DNA from: SIG607 sp045648445
GTDB lineage: Bacteria; Bacillota; Clostridia; Oscillospirales; Acutalibacteraceae
Direction: 5' to 3'
NCBI GenBank assembly: GCA_045648445.1
Contig: JAZRNY010000043.1
Span: forward strand, 1 to 64,000
DNA: 64,000 bases
The position numbers and the translations under genes are program-made. Shown here piece by piece: positions 9,079 through 17,357 of the stretch. The notes under the pieces were generated by a model. That model was not told the DNA's origin. It did no database searches and saw nothing but the letters and a program-made list of their open reading frames with translations. Within the stretch, counting starts at the first letter, position 1, and each line of letters begins with the position of its first letter.

Positions 9079-9582
9079 TTGATAATTTTGGGTATTGACC
9101 CCGGTTACGCTTTGATAGGCTACGGTGTTATTTCTTATGACGCCGGACATTTTAAAACCATCAACTTTGGCGCCGTAACCACTTCTCCAAGTCTTTCATT
9201 TCCTCAACGGCTTGAAGTCATCTATAGAGATATCAACCAGTTAATCAATGAGTTTAATCCCGATGCTTTGTCTATAGAAAAATTATTTTTCAATACTAAT
9301 ACAACCACCGCAATTGATGTGGCGCAGGCAAGGGGAACTATATTGTTAGCCGCGCAAATGAATAAAGTTCCTATATATGAATACACACCGCTTCAAGTAA
9401 AGTCAGCGGTTGTAGGCTTCGGTCGTGCCGAAAAAAATCAAGTTATGGAAATGACCAGATCATTACTCGGTTTATCCAAAGTTCCTAAACCCGACGATAC
9501 TGCTGATGCACTTGCATTAGCAATTTGCCATGCAAACTCAGGAACCGGTAAATTTACTCAAATTATGAAAGGGGAAAAATAA
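9079..9582 (+). CDS. ruvC: Holliday junction endodeoxyribonuclease RuvC
   Basis: This resolvase (about 167 residues) cuts four-way DNA junctions during recombinational repair, acting with RuvAB. The RNase H-like active site is visible: Asp in ILGIDPG at the N-terminus, Glu in SIEKLFF, and the C-terminal Asp cluster in KPDDTADALALA. I chose TTG at 9079, ten bases after AAGGGGAG, giving MIILGIDPG; the GTG at 9070 lies almost inside the Shine-Dalgarno. The stop directly abuts the GTG start of ruvA. Confidence 0.93.
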   Translation: MIILGIDPGYALIGYGVISYDAGHFKTINFGAVTTSPSLSFPQRLEVIYRDINQLINEFNPDALSIEKLFFNTNTTTAIDVAQARGTILLAAQMNKVPIYEYTPLQVKSAVVGFGRAEKNQVMEMTRSLLGLSKVPKPDDTADALALAICHANSGTGKFTQIMKGEK

Positions 9583-10185
9583 GTGATTTCTTCTCTTAAA
9601 GGACAACTCATCTACCTAGAACCAACCTTTTGCATTATCGAATGTTCAGGCGTTGGTTTTAGATGTTTTATTTCATCAAAAACATTGGGCGCTTTGCCGA
9701 AAATCGGTGAAGAAGTACAATTATTCACTTTTATGTCTGTTAAAGAAGACGCTATTGATTTATACGGTTTTACCGATATGAATGATTTGTCTTGTTTTAA
9801 ACTTATAACCTCAGTCAGTGGCGTAGGTCCTAAAATCGGAATCGCTTTACTTTCTACATTTAACGCTGACCAAATATCAACATTTATAGCAAGTAACGAT
9901 CCCAAATCATTAACCTCTGCTTCGGGAGTGGGTTTAAAACTCGCTCAACGCATTATCTTAGAACTAAAGGATAAGGTTGCTTCAATTCCGGGTGCAAATA
10001 TTGAAACAGTTTCCGCAATTAAAACCGTTTCTTCCAATTCTAATTCTCAAGAAGCCGTTTCTGCCTTAGTTGCTCTCGGATATTCTCAAAGCGAAGCATC
10101 ACTTGCTGTTGGTAAATGTCCGCAAGACCTACCGGTTGAACAGTTGATTAAAGAGGCTCTTAAACTTCTTGTTAGGATGGTGTAA
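9583..10185 (+). CDS. ruvA: Holliday junction branch migration protein RuvA
   Basis: A 200-residue protein of normal family length. It begins with the OB-fold domain (MISSLKGQLIYLEPTFCIIE), followed by helix-hairpin-helix motifs around residues 70-130 (ITSVSGVGPKIG and TSASGVGLKLAQRIILELK), then a flexible linker and the C-terminal RuvB-binding domain (SQEAVSALVALGYSQSEA). Tetramers bind the junction and load RuvB. It starts with GTG immediately after the ruvC stop, and ruvB starts three bases after its own stop. Confidence 0.95.
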   Translation: MISSLKGQLIYLEPTFCIIECSGVGFRCFISSKTLGALPKIGEEVQLFTFMSVKEDAIDLYGFTDMNDLSCFKLITSVSGVGPKIGIALLSTFNADQISTFIASNDPKSLTSASGVGLKLAQRIILELKDKVASIPGANIETVSAIKTVSSNSNSQEAVSALVALGYSQSEASLAVGKCPQDLPVEQLIKEALKLLVRMV

Positions 10186-10188
10186 TTT

Positions 10189-11256
10189 ATGATTGAAACT
10201 ACCGATTTTAACATTGATGATTTTGAAGGACGAATAGTTTCGCCCGAATACAGTAATATCGATGTCGATAACGAAATAACTTTACGCCCAAAGTCTCTTG
10301 ATGAATACGTAGGACAAGAAAAAGCGAAAGATAATTTAAGAATTTATATTAAAGCGGCCCTTGCACGTAAAGAATCACTTGACCACGTATTACTATACGG
10401 ACCTCCGGGACTCGGAAAAACAACACTATCAACCATTATTGCAAAAGAAATGGGTGTTAACTTACGTATAACATCAGGTCCTGCTATTGAAAAACAAGGC
10501 GATTTAGTTGCATTACTTACAAATCTAAACGAAGGCGATGTTTTGTTTATTGATGAAATTCATAGACTTTCACGCAACGTAGAAGAAATTTTATATCCTG
10601 CTATGGAAGATTTTTCTGTAGATATAATTATCGGAAAAGGTCCTTCAGCGCGTTCTATACGACTAGACGTTCCACATTTTACTTTAGTAGGTGCAACTAC
10701 AAGAAGTGGACAGTTAACTGCTCCGTTAAGAGATCGTTTCGGTGTACTGTTAAGACTTGAATTGTACACTCCTGACGAACTTGCAAGAATTGTCACTCGT
10801 TCTGCTACAATTCTTGGTATAGATATCGATTACGAAGGCGCATTAGAAATAGCCTCTCGTTCACGAGGAACCCCAAGAATTGCCAACAGACTTCTTAAGC
10901 GTGTAAGAGATATTGCTCAAATCGAGTTTGATGGAGCAATCACCGTAGACGTCGCGCGTTCTGCGCTATCAAGATTCGAAATAGACGAACTCGGCCTTGA
11001 TGATTTTGACCGCAGAATGTTAACTACTATTATTCAAAATTATAACGGAGGTCCTGTTGGACTCGATACATTATCCGCTGCCGTAGGTGAAGAGGCTATT
11101 ACCATTGAAGACGTTTACGAGCCATATCTTATGCAAATAGGTTTTTTGACCAGAACCGCAAGAGGAAGATGTGTTACTAAGCTTGCTTATGATCACTTAG
11201 AAATCCCTTGCAACGTAAATAACAGTACTTCTGCACAACAACCACTAACTATTTAA
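10189..11256 (+). CDS. ruvB: Holliday junction branch migration ATPase RuvB
   Basis: A 355-residue AAA+ motor that drives branch migration. Walker A is GPPGLGKTT, Walker B is LFIDEIHRL, sensor 1 lies in LVGATTRSG and the arginine finger region is RDRFG. The C-terminal winged-helix domain (LDDFDRRMLTTIIQNYNGGPVG) that contacts DNA is complete. The order ruvC-ruvA-ruvB is compact, so all three are probably made from one message. An rRNA-type methyltransferase gene follows 16 bases later. Confidence 0.97.
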   Translation: MIETTDFNIDDFEGRIVSPEYSNIDVDNEITLRPKSLDEYVGQEKAKDNLRIYIKAALARKESLDHVLLYGPPGLGKTTLSTIIAKEMGVNLRITSGPAIEKQGDLVALLTNLNEGDVLFIDEIHRLSRNVEEILYPAMEDFSVDIIIGKGPSARSIRLDVPHFTLVGATTRSGQLTAPLRDRFGVLLRLELYTPDELARIVTRSATILGIDIDYEGALEIASRSRGTPRIANRLLKRVRDIAQIEFDGAITVDVARSALSRFEIDELGLDDFDRRMLTTIIQNYNGGPVGLDTLSAAVGEEAITIEDVYEPYLMQIGFLTRTARGRCVTKLAYDHLEIPCNVNNSTSAQQPLTI

Positions 11257-11272
11257 TTGAAAAGAGATATTA

Positions 11273-12145
11273 ATGAGATACGCAAATGATTTTTACGATT
11301 ATGAACTAATCGATGCCGAGGGCGGAGAACGTCTTGAACGTTGGAAAGATATAATTCTGATACGACCCGACCCACAGGTAATATGGAATGGCGAAAGAAC
11401 CGATAAAAGATGGCATGACGCACATGCAATCTACCATAGAAGCAATTCGGGCGGCGGTTATTGGGAGCCGTTAAAAAAGGTTCCGGATGTTTGGTCGGTC
11501 GACTATCAAAACCTTACTTTCAGATTAAAACCAATGGGATTTAAACATACCGGTCTTTTTCCCGAACAAGCAATTAACTGGTCTTTTGCTTCTGAAAAAA
11601 TCAAAAAAGTGGGAAGAAAGATATCGGTATTAAACCTTTTTGCATATACAGGCGGTGCTACTATCGCTTGTCTGCAAGCAGGTGCCAGTGTAACGCATGT
11701 TGATGCGTCCAAAGGCATGGTACAATGGGCTAAAGAAAACGCACAAGTTTCAGGACTCGGCGATGCATCGGTAAGATGGCTCGTTGACGACTGTTTAAAA
11801 TTCGTAAAGCGCGAAATCAGACGCGGCAATAAATACGATGCTATTATTATGGACCCTCCTTCGTACGGCAGAGGTCCGGGCGGCGAAGTATGGAAACTGG
11901 AACAGCAACTTGACGAACTTTTAAGTGAAACAGGAAAACTTTTAAGCGATAATCCGCTTTTCTTTATTCTTAATTCATACACAGGCGGTCTTTCTCCGAC
12001 AATTTTAAATTATATGGTAAAAAATTTAATTGCCAAAAATCAAAACGGCAAGATTTTTACTGAAGAAATAGGACTTAAAGTTACAGCGAGGGATATAGTT
12101 ATGCCTTGCGGTAACTCGACAATTTGGACTAATGATGAAGACTAA
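11273..12145 (+). CDS. Class I SAM-dependent methyltransferase (RlmI/RlmK-like, COG1092 type)
   Basis: This 290-residue protein has an N-terminal region of about 100 residues followed by a Rossmann methyltransferase fold. Motif I is NLFAYTGGATIACLQAGA, the acidic ribose-binding residue is in VTHVDAS, and the catalytic-type motif IV is IIMDPPSYGRG. It resembles the catalytic domains of 23S rRNA m5C/m7G methyltransferases such as RlmI and RlmK but lacks an obvious PUA domain, so rRNA is a likely but unproven substrate. It overlaps ecfA1 by 14 bases and belongs to the ruv-ecf-truA run. Confidence 0.75.
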   Translation: MRYANDFYDYELIDAEGGERLERWKDIILIRPDPQVIWNGERTDKRWHDAHAIYHRSNSGGGYWEPLKKVPDVWSVDYQNLTFRLKPMGFKHTGLFPEQAINWSFASEKIKKVGRKISVLNLFAYTGGATIACLQAGASVTHVDASKGMVQWAKENAQVSGLGDASVRWLVDDCLKFVKREIRRGNKYDAIIMDPPSYGRGPGGEVWKLEQQLDELLSETGKLLSDNPLFFILNSYTGGLSPTILNYMVKNLIAKNQNGKIFTEEIGLKVTARDIVMPCGNSTIWTNDED

Positions 12146-12974
12146 TAATATAATCGAATTAAAAAACATTTTTTACGAATATGCCGAAGACGAAGATTTT
12201 CCGGTTTTAAATGATTTTAATTTATCTATTGAGAGAGGATCATTTACCGTAATTTTAGGACATAACGGTTCAGGAAAATCAACTCTGGCAAAACTTATGA
12301 ACGGTTTATTTAAACCAAGTAAAGGCACCGTAGAAGTTGATGGTATGCTTACCACCGATGAAAAATACGAAATCGAAATCAAAAGACGCGTGGGACTCGT
12401 TTTTCAAAATCCCGACAACCAGATCATTTCTTCGATAGTAGAAGAAGACGTTGCATTCGGGCCTGAAAATCTCGGATTTTCACCTAACGAAATTCGAACC
12501 CGTGTTGATTCTGCTTTAAAAGCAGTAAATATGTACGAATTTCGCAAAAGTGCCCCTCACAATCTTTCGGGTGGACAAAAACAAAGGGTAGCAATAGCAG
12601 GAATTCTTTCTATGACACCCGAATGTATAGTTTTAGACGAACCTACAGCAATGCTTGATCCACAAGGTAGAAAAGAAGTGCTTAACGCACTAATAAGTTT
12701 AAATAAAGAAAAAAACATCACCATTGTTTTGATAACGCATTTTATGGAAGAAGCACAATTCGCTGATAGAGTGCTTGTAATGTCAAATGGTAAAATTACA
12801 GGCGATGCAAAGCCGGGTGAAATATTTTCACAAGTTAATTTATTAAAAGATGCAGGGCTTTCAGTACCGCAAACGACCGAATTACTTGAAATATTAAAAC
12901 AAAACGGTTTAAGTGTTAAAAGCGGCATTATATCCATTGAAGAATGCGCTAACGAAATTTCAAAACTATTTTAA
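12132..12974 (+). CDS. ecfA1: Energy-coupling factor transporter ATPase EcfA1
   Basis: A 280-residue ABC ATPase with Walker A GHNGSGKST, Q-loop LVFQNPDNQI, signature LSGGQKQR, Walker B CIVLDEPTAMLDP and switch histidine in VLITHFMEEA. It pairs with EcfA2 and EcfT to form the shared energising module of group II ECF vitamin importers. Two adjacent ATG codons (12132 and 12135) are possible starts. The gene order ecfA1-ecfA2-ecfT-truA matches Bacillus. No S component is adjacent; the folate S component at 52.5 kb is the obvious client in this window. Confidence 0.93.
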   Translation: MMKTNNIIELKNIFYEYAEDEDFPVLNDFNLSIERGSFTVILGHNGSGKSTLAKLMNGLFKPSKGTVEVDGMLTTDEKYEIEIKRRVGLVFQNPDNQIISSIVEEDVAFGPENLGFSPNEIRTRVDSALKAVNMYEFRKSAPHNLSGGQKQRVAIAGILSMTPECIVLDEPTAMLDPQGRKEVLNALISLNKEKNITIVLITHFMEEAQFADRVLVMSNGKITGDAKPGEIFSQVNLLKDAGLSVPQTTELLEILKQNGLSVKSGIISIEECANEISKLF

Positions 12975-12997
12975 AAATAACGAAAGGAGATATTATT

Positions 12998-13864
12998 ATG
13001 TATATTTTAAAGACCGAAAATCTAACCTATACCTATGCGCCAGGAACACCGTTTAAACATACTGCAGTAAATAATATCTCTTTTTCCGTAAAAAAAGGAG
13101 ATATTACCGGCATAATAGGTCACACCGGTTCGGGTAAATCTACTCTTTTACAACTTTTAAACGGACTTTTAAAACCAAGTGCCGGAAAAGTATATTTTAA
13201 CGGCAATGATATTTGGGAAGATCCAAAAAAAATCGGACAATTCCGCTATAAAATAGGACTTGTTTTTCAGTATCCTGAATATCAACTTTTCGAAGAAACT
13301 GTCAAAGACGATATTGCCTACGGACCAAAAAACATGAAACTGGATGACTCCGAAATCGAGAAAAGAGTTAAAGATTCTGTTGAAATTGTAGGCCTTAAAG
13401 AACATCTATTGGACAAATCCCCATTCGATTTATCGGGTGGAGAAAAACGCAGAGCAGCAATAGCCGGAATTATGGCAATGAAACCTGAAATTATTGTTTT
13501 TGACGAGCCAACTGCAGGTCTTGATCCTATTGGTAGAAAAACGGTTTTTGATGCCATAAAAAAATATCGCGAAGATAATGATGCAACAATAATTATTGTA
13601 TCACACTGTATGGAAGATATGGCATCAATTTGTGACAACATTATAGTTTTAAACGATGGCAACGTTGTTATGCACGATACTGTATCAAATGTATTTAAAA
13701 ACTCTGACAAATTAAAAGAAATCGGTCTTAACGTTCCGATAGTTACCGACGTCCTTCTTACACTTAAAAAAATGGGTATTAATGTATCAGCCGAACATTT
13801 TACTGTTGACAGCGCAGCACAATATTTAGTATCAAAAATCAGGGGAGGTGCAAACCTTGATTAG
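12998..13864 (+). CDS. ecfA2: Energy-coupling factor transporter ATPase EcfA2
   Basis: A 288-residue partner ATPase with Walker A GHTGSGKST, Q-loop LVFQYPEYQLF, signature LSGGEKRR, Walker B IIVFDEPTAGLDP and switch histidine in IIVSHCMEDM. The LSGGEKRR variant and the PEYQLF loop are typical of EcfA2 rather than EcfA1. The start ATG follows AAAGGAGA. The end of the gene overlaps the ecfT start by eight bases. Confidence 0.93.
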   Translation: MYILKTENLTYTYAPGTPFKHTAVNNISFSVKKGDITGIIGHTGSGKSTLLQLLNGLLKPSAGKVYFNGNDIWEDPKKIGQFRYKIGLVFQYPEYQLFEETVKDDIAYGPKNMKLDDSEIEKRVKDSVEIVGLKEHLLDKSPFDLSGGEKRRAAIAGIMAMKPEIIVFDEPTAGLDPIGRKTVFDAIKKYREDNDATIIIVSHCMEDMASICDNIIVLNDGNVVMHDTVSNVFKNSDKLKEIGLNVPIVTDVLLTLKKMGINVSAEHFTVDSAAQYLVSKIRGGANLD

Positions 13865-14666
13865 TGATATTACCTTCGGTCAATATTTTCCCGCAAATTC
13901 AGTTATTCATAAACTTGACCCAAGGATTAAATTTTTACTTCTGATTTTTATAATAATATTTATTTTTATAGGAAATATGTATGGAATAGGCTTATCACTT
14001 ATTTTTTCCATAATAATTATGTTACTAACTAAAATACCATTAAAAGTATATTTTAAAAACCTAAAAGTAATTCTCCCGATAATTATATTTACCGGCATAA
14101 TTAACATGCTATATGTTAAAACAGGAACAGTATTACTTGATTGGTGGAAAATTACAATAACTGTTGACGGTATTTATAAGGCTGTTTTCATGGCAGTCCG
14201 CATCGCATTACTAATAATAATGAGTTCAACATTAACCTACACTACAACACCTAACGACCTTACCGATGCAATAGAACGTCTATGTGCACCTTTAAAATTT
14301 ATAGGACTTGGTACTGTGGTCCATATGTTGACTATGATGATGACCATTGCTTTGCGTTTTATTCCAACTTTAATTGAGGAAACTCAAAAAATTATGAACG
14401 CTCAAAAAGCGCGTGGTGCAGATATTGAAAGTGGCGGATTACTCAGCAGGGTAAAAGCACTTATACCGATTTTAATCCCTCTAATCATTTTATCGGTGAG
14501 AAGGGCTTATGATTTAGCCGAAGCAATGGAATGCCGATGTTATAACGGCGGAGTAGGGAAGCAGAGAATGAAACAACTACGCTTAAAATTCTCTGATTTT
14601 TTAGTTATATTTGTTTCGCTGCTTTGGGGTGCTCTTATTATATTAATCAAAATATTTATGGGGTAA
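13857..14666 (+). CDS. ecfT: Energy-coupling factor transporter transmembrane protein EcfT
   Basis: This membrane scaffold (about 269 residues) joins the two ATPases to interchangeable S components. It has about five to six hydrophobic segments and the two coupling-helix motifs containing Ala-Arg-Gly, seen in KARGADIESGG and the related AMECRCYNGG near the end, where the second motif is Cys-Arg-Cys. TTG at 13857 is the preferred start (MISDITFGQYFPANS) because AGGGGAGG lies eight bases upstream. truA begins three bases after the stop. Confidence 0.92.
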   Translation: MISDITFGQYFPANSVIHKLDPRIKFLLLIFIIIFIFIGNMYGIGLSLIFSIIIMLLTKIPLKVYFKNLKVILPIIIFTGIINMLYVKTGTVLLDWWKITITVDGIYKAVFMAVRIALLIIMSSTLTYTTTPNDLTDAIERLCAPLKFIGLGTVVHMLTMMMTIALRFIPTLIEETQKIMNAQKARGADIESGGLLSRVKALIPILIPLIILSVRRAYDLAEAMECRCYNGGVGKQRMKQLRLKFSDFLVIFVSLLWGALIILIKIFMG

Positions 14667-14669
14667 ATT

Positions 14670-15404
14670 ATGCAAAAATATTTGATTAAGATTTCTTTTG
14701 ACGGAACTGACTATCACGGATGGCAGGTTCAGCCTAACAACATTACCATACAGGAAAGTTTGCAAAATGCTATGATGAAACTGTATGGTGTCACACCCGA
14801 TGTAACAGGTTGTAGCCGTACAGATGCCGGCGTTCATGCAGAAGAATTTTATTGTCATTTTTCTTTAGATAACGATATACCTGATAACGGAATAGTAATG
14901 GGTCTTAACTCAGTGCTAAAAGAAGATATCCGGGTTATTAATTGCGAACATATCGATGACGATTTTCATTGTAGGTATGCTGCTAAGCGCAAAACTTATG
15001 TATACAAAATTGATAACAGAAAAACCACCGATCCTTTTATGTCCCGTTACAGTTATCATTACAAAGGTTTGCTGGACTTAAGCAAAATGAATAAATTTTG
15101 TGAATCTATTATCGGTGTTCATGATTTTGAAGGTTTTTCATCATCAAACCGCAGCGTTAAAGATACTGTTCGTGAAATTTTTGAGTGTAAAATAATGGAA
15201 AAGGAAGGAATATTAACCTTTAGCGTTACGGGAAATGGTTTTCTATACAATATGGTTCGTATATTGGTTGGTACTGCTATTGAAGTTGGAAACGGACGAC
15301 TAAGCGTCGACGTAGCAAATCAAATTTTTAATACTAAAAATCGCGCTCTTGGAGGATTTACTGCTCCTGCTAAAGGTTTATTTTTAAAACACGTAGAATT
15401 TTGA
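14670..15404 (+). CDS. truA: tRNA pseudouridine(38-40) synthase TruA
   Basis: A 244-residue enzyme that isomerises uridines 38-40 in the anticodon stem of many tRNAs. The catalytic Asp sits in GCSRTDAGVHAEE, and the N-terminal KISFDGTDYHGWQVQPN motif and C-terminal FLYNMVRILVGT motif are intact. Length is normal. It is the last recognisable member of the ecf-truA cluster, as in Bacillus. Confidence 0.96.
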   Translation: MQKYLIKISFDGTDYHGWQVQPNNITIQESLQNAMMKLYGVTPDVTGCSRTDAGVHAEEFYCHFSLDNDIPDNGIVMGLNSVLKEDIRVINCEHIDDDFHCRYAAKRKTYVYKIDNRKTTDPFMSRYSYHYKGLLDLSKMNKFCESIIGVHDFEGFSSSNRSVKDTVREIFECKIMEKEGILTFSVTGNGFLYNMVRILVGTAIEVGNGRLSVDVANQIFNTKNRALGGFTAPAKGLFLKHVEF

Positions 15405-15413
15405 GGTGAAACG

Positions 15414-16676
15414 ATGCCCAAATATTTAAAAAATAAAAGAAGACGCCGTCATAAATTTATAAAACAAAACTATGAAAACAATATAGCAATGCACTCAGAT
15501 GATGAAGCCCCAAAAGAAAAAAAGAATAAAAAGTCATCATTTCGAGTTCTAAACGGAAAAAAACAAGCAAAAAAATTACGTCGTTTTGTTTTTGTTGCCT
15601 TCGTGTTAACAATTACCATAACTTTATTTACAGTTTCGTTGCTTTCACCAACAGGTTTAAAGGAATTATTTGGTAATTTTTTGGCAACGTTTTCATTAAA
15701 AAACGAATTTCCTATTGAACTGTCGGGTACTGAAACATATTCCGCTATTAATGATAAGCACTACTTTTATTTACTTTCAGATACTGATTTTTCGGTAATT
15801 TCAAACAATGGAAAGTTATCATTTAAAGATAATCACGGATTTTCTAATCCAGTTATTTCAAAAAGTGAAACACGGTGTCTTTTATACGACCAAAATGGTA
15901 AAGGCGCAAAGGTTTATAACGCTAAAGAGTGTGTAATTTCATTATCCACCAATTTTTCGATTTTTTCAGGTGATATCGCCCGAAACGGGACCTTTGCTAT
16001 TGCCACCAAGTCCGATAAATTCACTTCAATGGTAACCGTCTACAACAAAAAAGGTGAGTTGATTTACGAGTGGTTTTGCCCCGAAGAGACTATAACAGGG
16101 GTAGCGGTTGCACCAAATGGAAAATCTGTTGCAGTTGGAACCGTTAAGGTTGACGCCGGAGAATTTTCAAGTTCACTTTACGTATTAAAATACGATTCAG
16201 CCGATGCAGTATATTCCAAAAAATACGACGGTCAGTTCATACTGGGAATTAATTCCACGACAAGAAGAACTTTTACAGTAATTTTTGAAAATAAATGTGA
16301 TATCATATCTTGGAACGACCATTCAATTTTGCAATACGAGACCGAATACGATGTTAATTATGTAAAATCAAATAAACGTTTTTCCGTAATTGCTTCAAGC
16401 CGCGAAAACGACGACGGCAATTATAAATTCAGCGTTTATAATAACTTCAAAAAATTGAAATCAGAATTCAATTTCAGCGGTCAAGTGGATGATTTTTGTA
16501 TAAAATCAAACAAAATATTCATTTTAAGCGGAAACAGTGTATATCTTATTAATAGTGATGGAGAAATCGCCAAAAAAGGTAATTGCGGTTTTGGAACTGT
16601 TAAACTTATTCCTGTTTCATCTGACAGTTGTCTTGCTATTGGGCATAACTCCATCACTAAAATCGCTTTACAGTAG
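15414..16676 (+). CDS. Membrane-anchored beta-propeller-like protein (DUF5711-like)
   Basis: A 420-residue protein with a highly basic N-terminus (residues 1-55, many Lys/Arg), one transmembrane segment near residues 57-80, then a long extracytoplasmic region made of repeating beta-strand-rich units (for example ISNNGKLSFKD, VYNKKGELIYEW, VYLINSDGEIAKKG), which looks like a propeller. I associate this architecture with the DUF5711 family of Clostridia, with moderate certainty. No enzymatic motif is visible. It lies between truA and cvpA, nine bases from each, so it is probably co-expressed with them; a cell-envelope role is inference. Confidence 0.6.
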   Translation: MPKYLKNKRRRRHKFIKQNYENNIAMHSDDEAPKEKKNKKSSFRVLNGKKQAKKLRRFVFVAFVLTITITLFTVSLLSPTGLKELFGNFLATFSLKNEFPIELSGTETYSAINDKHYFYLLSDTDFSVISNNGKLSFKDNHGFSNPVISKSETRCLLYDQNGKGAKVYNAKECVISLSTNFSIFSGDIARNGTFAIATKSDKFTSMVTVYNKKGELIYEWFCPEETITGVAVAPNGKSVAVGTVKVDAGEFSSSLYVLKYDSADAVYSKKYDGQFILGINSTTRRTFTVIFENKCDIISWNDHSILQYETEYDVNYVKSNKRFSVIASSRENDDGNYKFSVYNNFKKLKSEFNFSGQVDDFCIKSNKIFILSGNSVYLINSDGEIAKKGNCGFGTVKLIPVSSDSCLAIGHNSITKIALQ

Positions 16677-16684
16677 GTGTAGAT

Positions 16685-17338
16685 ATGTCATATATATTTT
16701 TAGACATAATTTTTTCATTAATTTTAATTGTTGGTTTTATAATCGGTATCAAAAAAGGTGCAATTAAAATATTTTTGTCATTATTATCTACCGTATGCGC
16801 TGCATTTTTAACATATTGTTTTAGTAATACGATTACTTCGTATATTTACAATAAGTTAGTTAAGCCATCTATTGTAAACAAAGTTTATTCTTCTTTTGAA
16901 AACAATAATGCATCTGATGATATTTTACCGAATTTTATTACCAAACAAGCCGAAAATTTCGGTATAGAACTCAAACAATTAAAATTTAGTAATTCAATAA
17001 CCAAAGATAGTATTTCAAACCTTGTAGAAAATACTTTGCATAAATCAATATTTGCTATTGTTAATATTATTGTATCAATTGTTTTGTTTTTATTACTCTT
17101 AGTGTTTTTAAAATTAATACTAAATACATTTAATAAACTCGTAAAACACAGTTATATAAACGGTATTAACAATGTTTTAGGCGGCGTTATAGGAACGATT
17201 AATGGTTTGGTAATTATCGTTATAATTTGTTTCATGTTAACTTTGTGTTACAAAAACTCTATTACGTTACCGTCTTTTATTTCTGAAGAAAGCGTTAATA
17301 AATCATTGTTTTTCCGCTTATTTTCATATATTTTTTAG
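16685..17338 (+). CDS. CvpA family membrane protein
   Basis: A 217-residue protein with four predicted transmembrane helices. The N-terminus (LDIIFSLILIVGFIIGIKKGAIKIF) and the C-terminal LGGVIGTINGLVIIVIICF stretch are the two conserved blocks of the CvpA/colicin V production family. Family members are linked in other bacteria to envelope homeostasis, but the molecular activity is not known. It is tightly flanked by the propeller-like gene upstream and the Clp ATPase downstream. Confidence 0.8.
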   Translation: MSYIFLDIIFSLILIVGFIIGIKKGAIKIFLSLLSTVCAAFLTYCFSNTITSYIYNKLVKPSIVNKVYSSFENNNASDDILPNFITKQAENFGIELKQLKFSNSITKDSISNLVENTLHKSIFAIVNIIVSIVLFLLLLVFLKLILNTFNKLVKHSYINGINNVLGGVIGTINGLVIIVIICFMLTLCYKNSITLPSFISEESVNKSLFFRLFSYIF

Positions 17339-17357
17339 TTACTGAAAGGAATTTAAA

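Noticed and set aside
11506..11982. 158-residue ORF on the minus strand inside the methyltransferase gene
   Set aside because: It is antisense to a clear methyltransferase with conserved motifs and has no ribosome binding site or family match.
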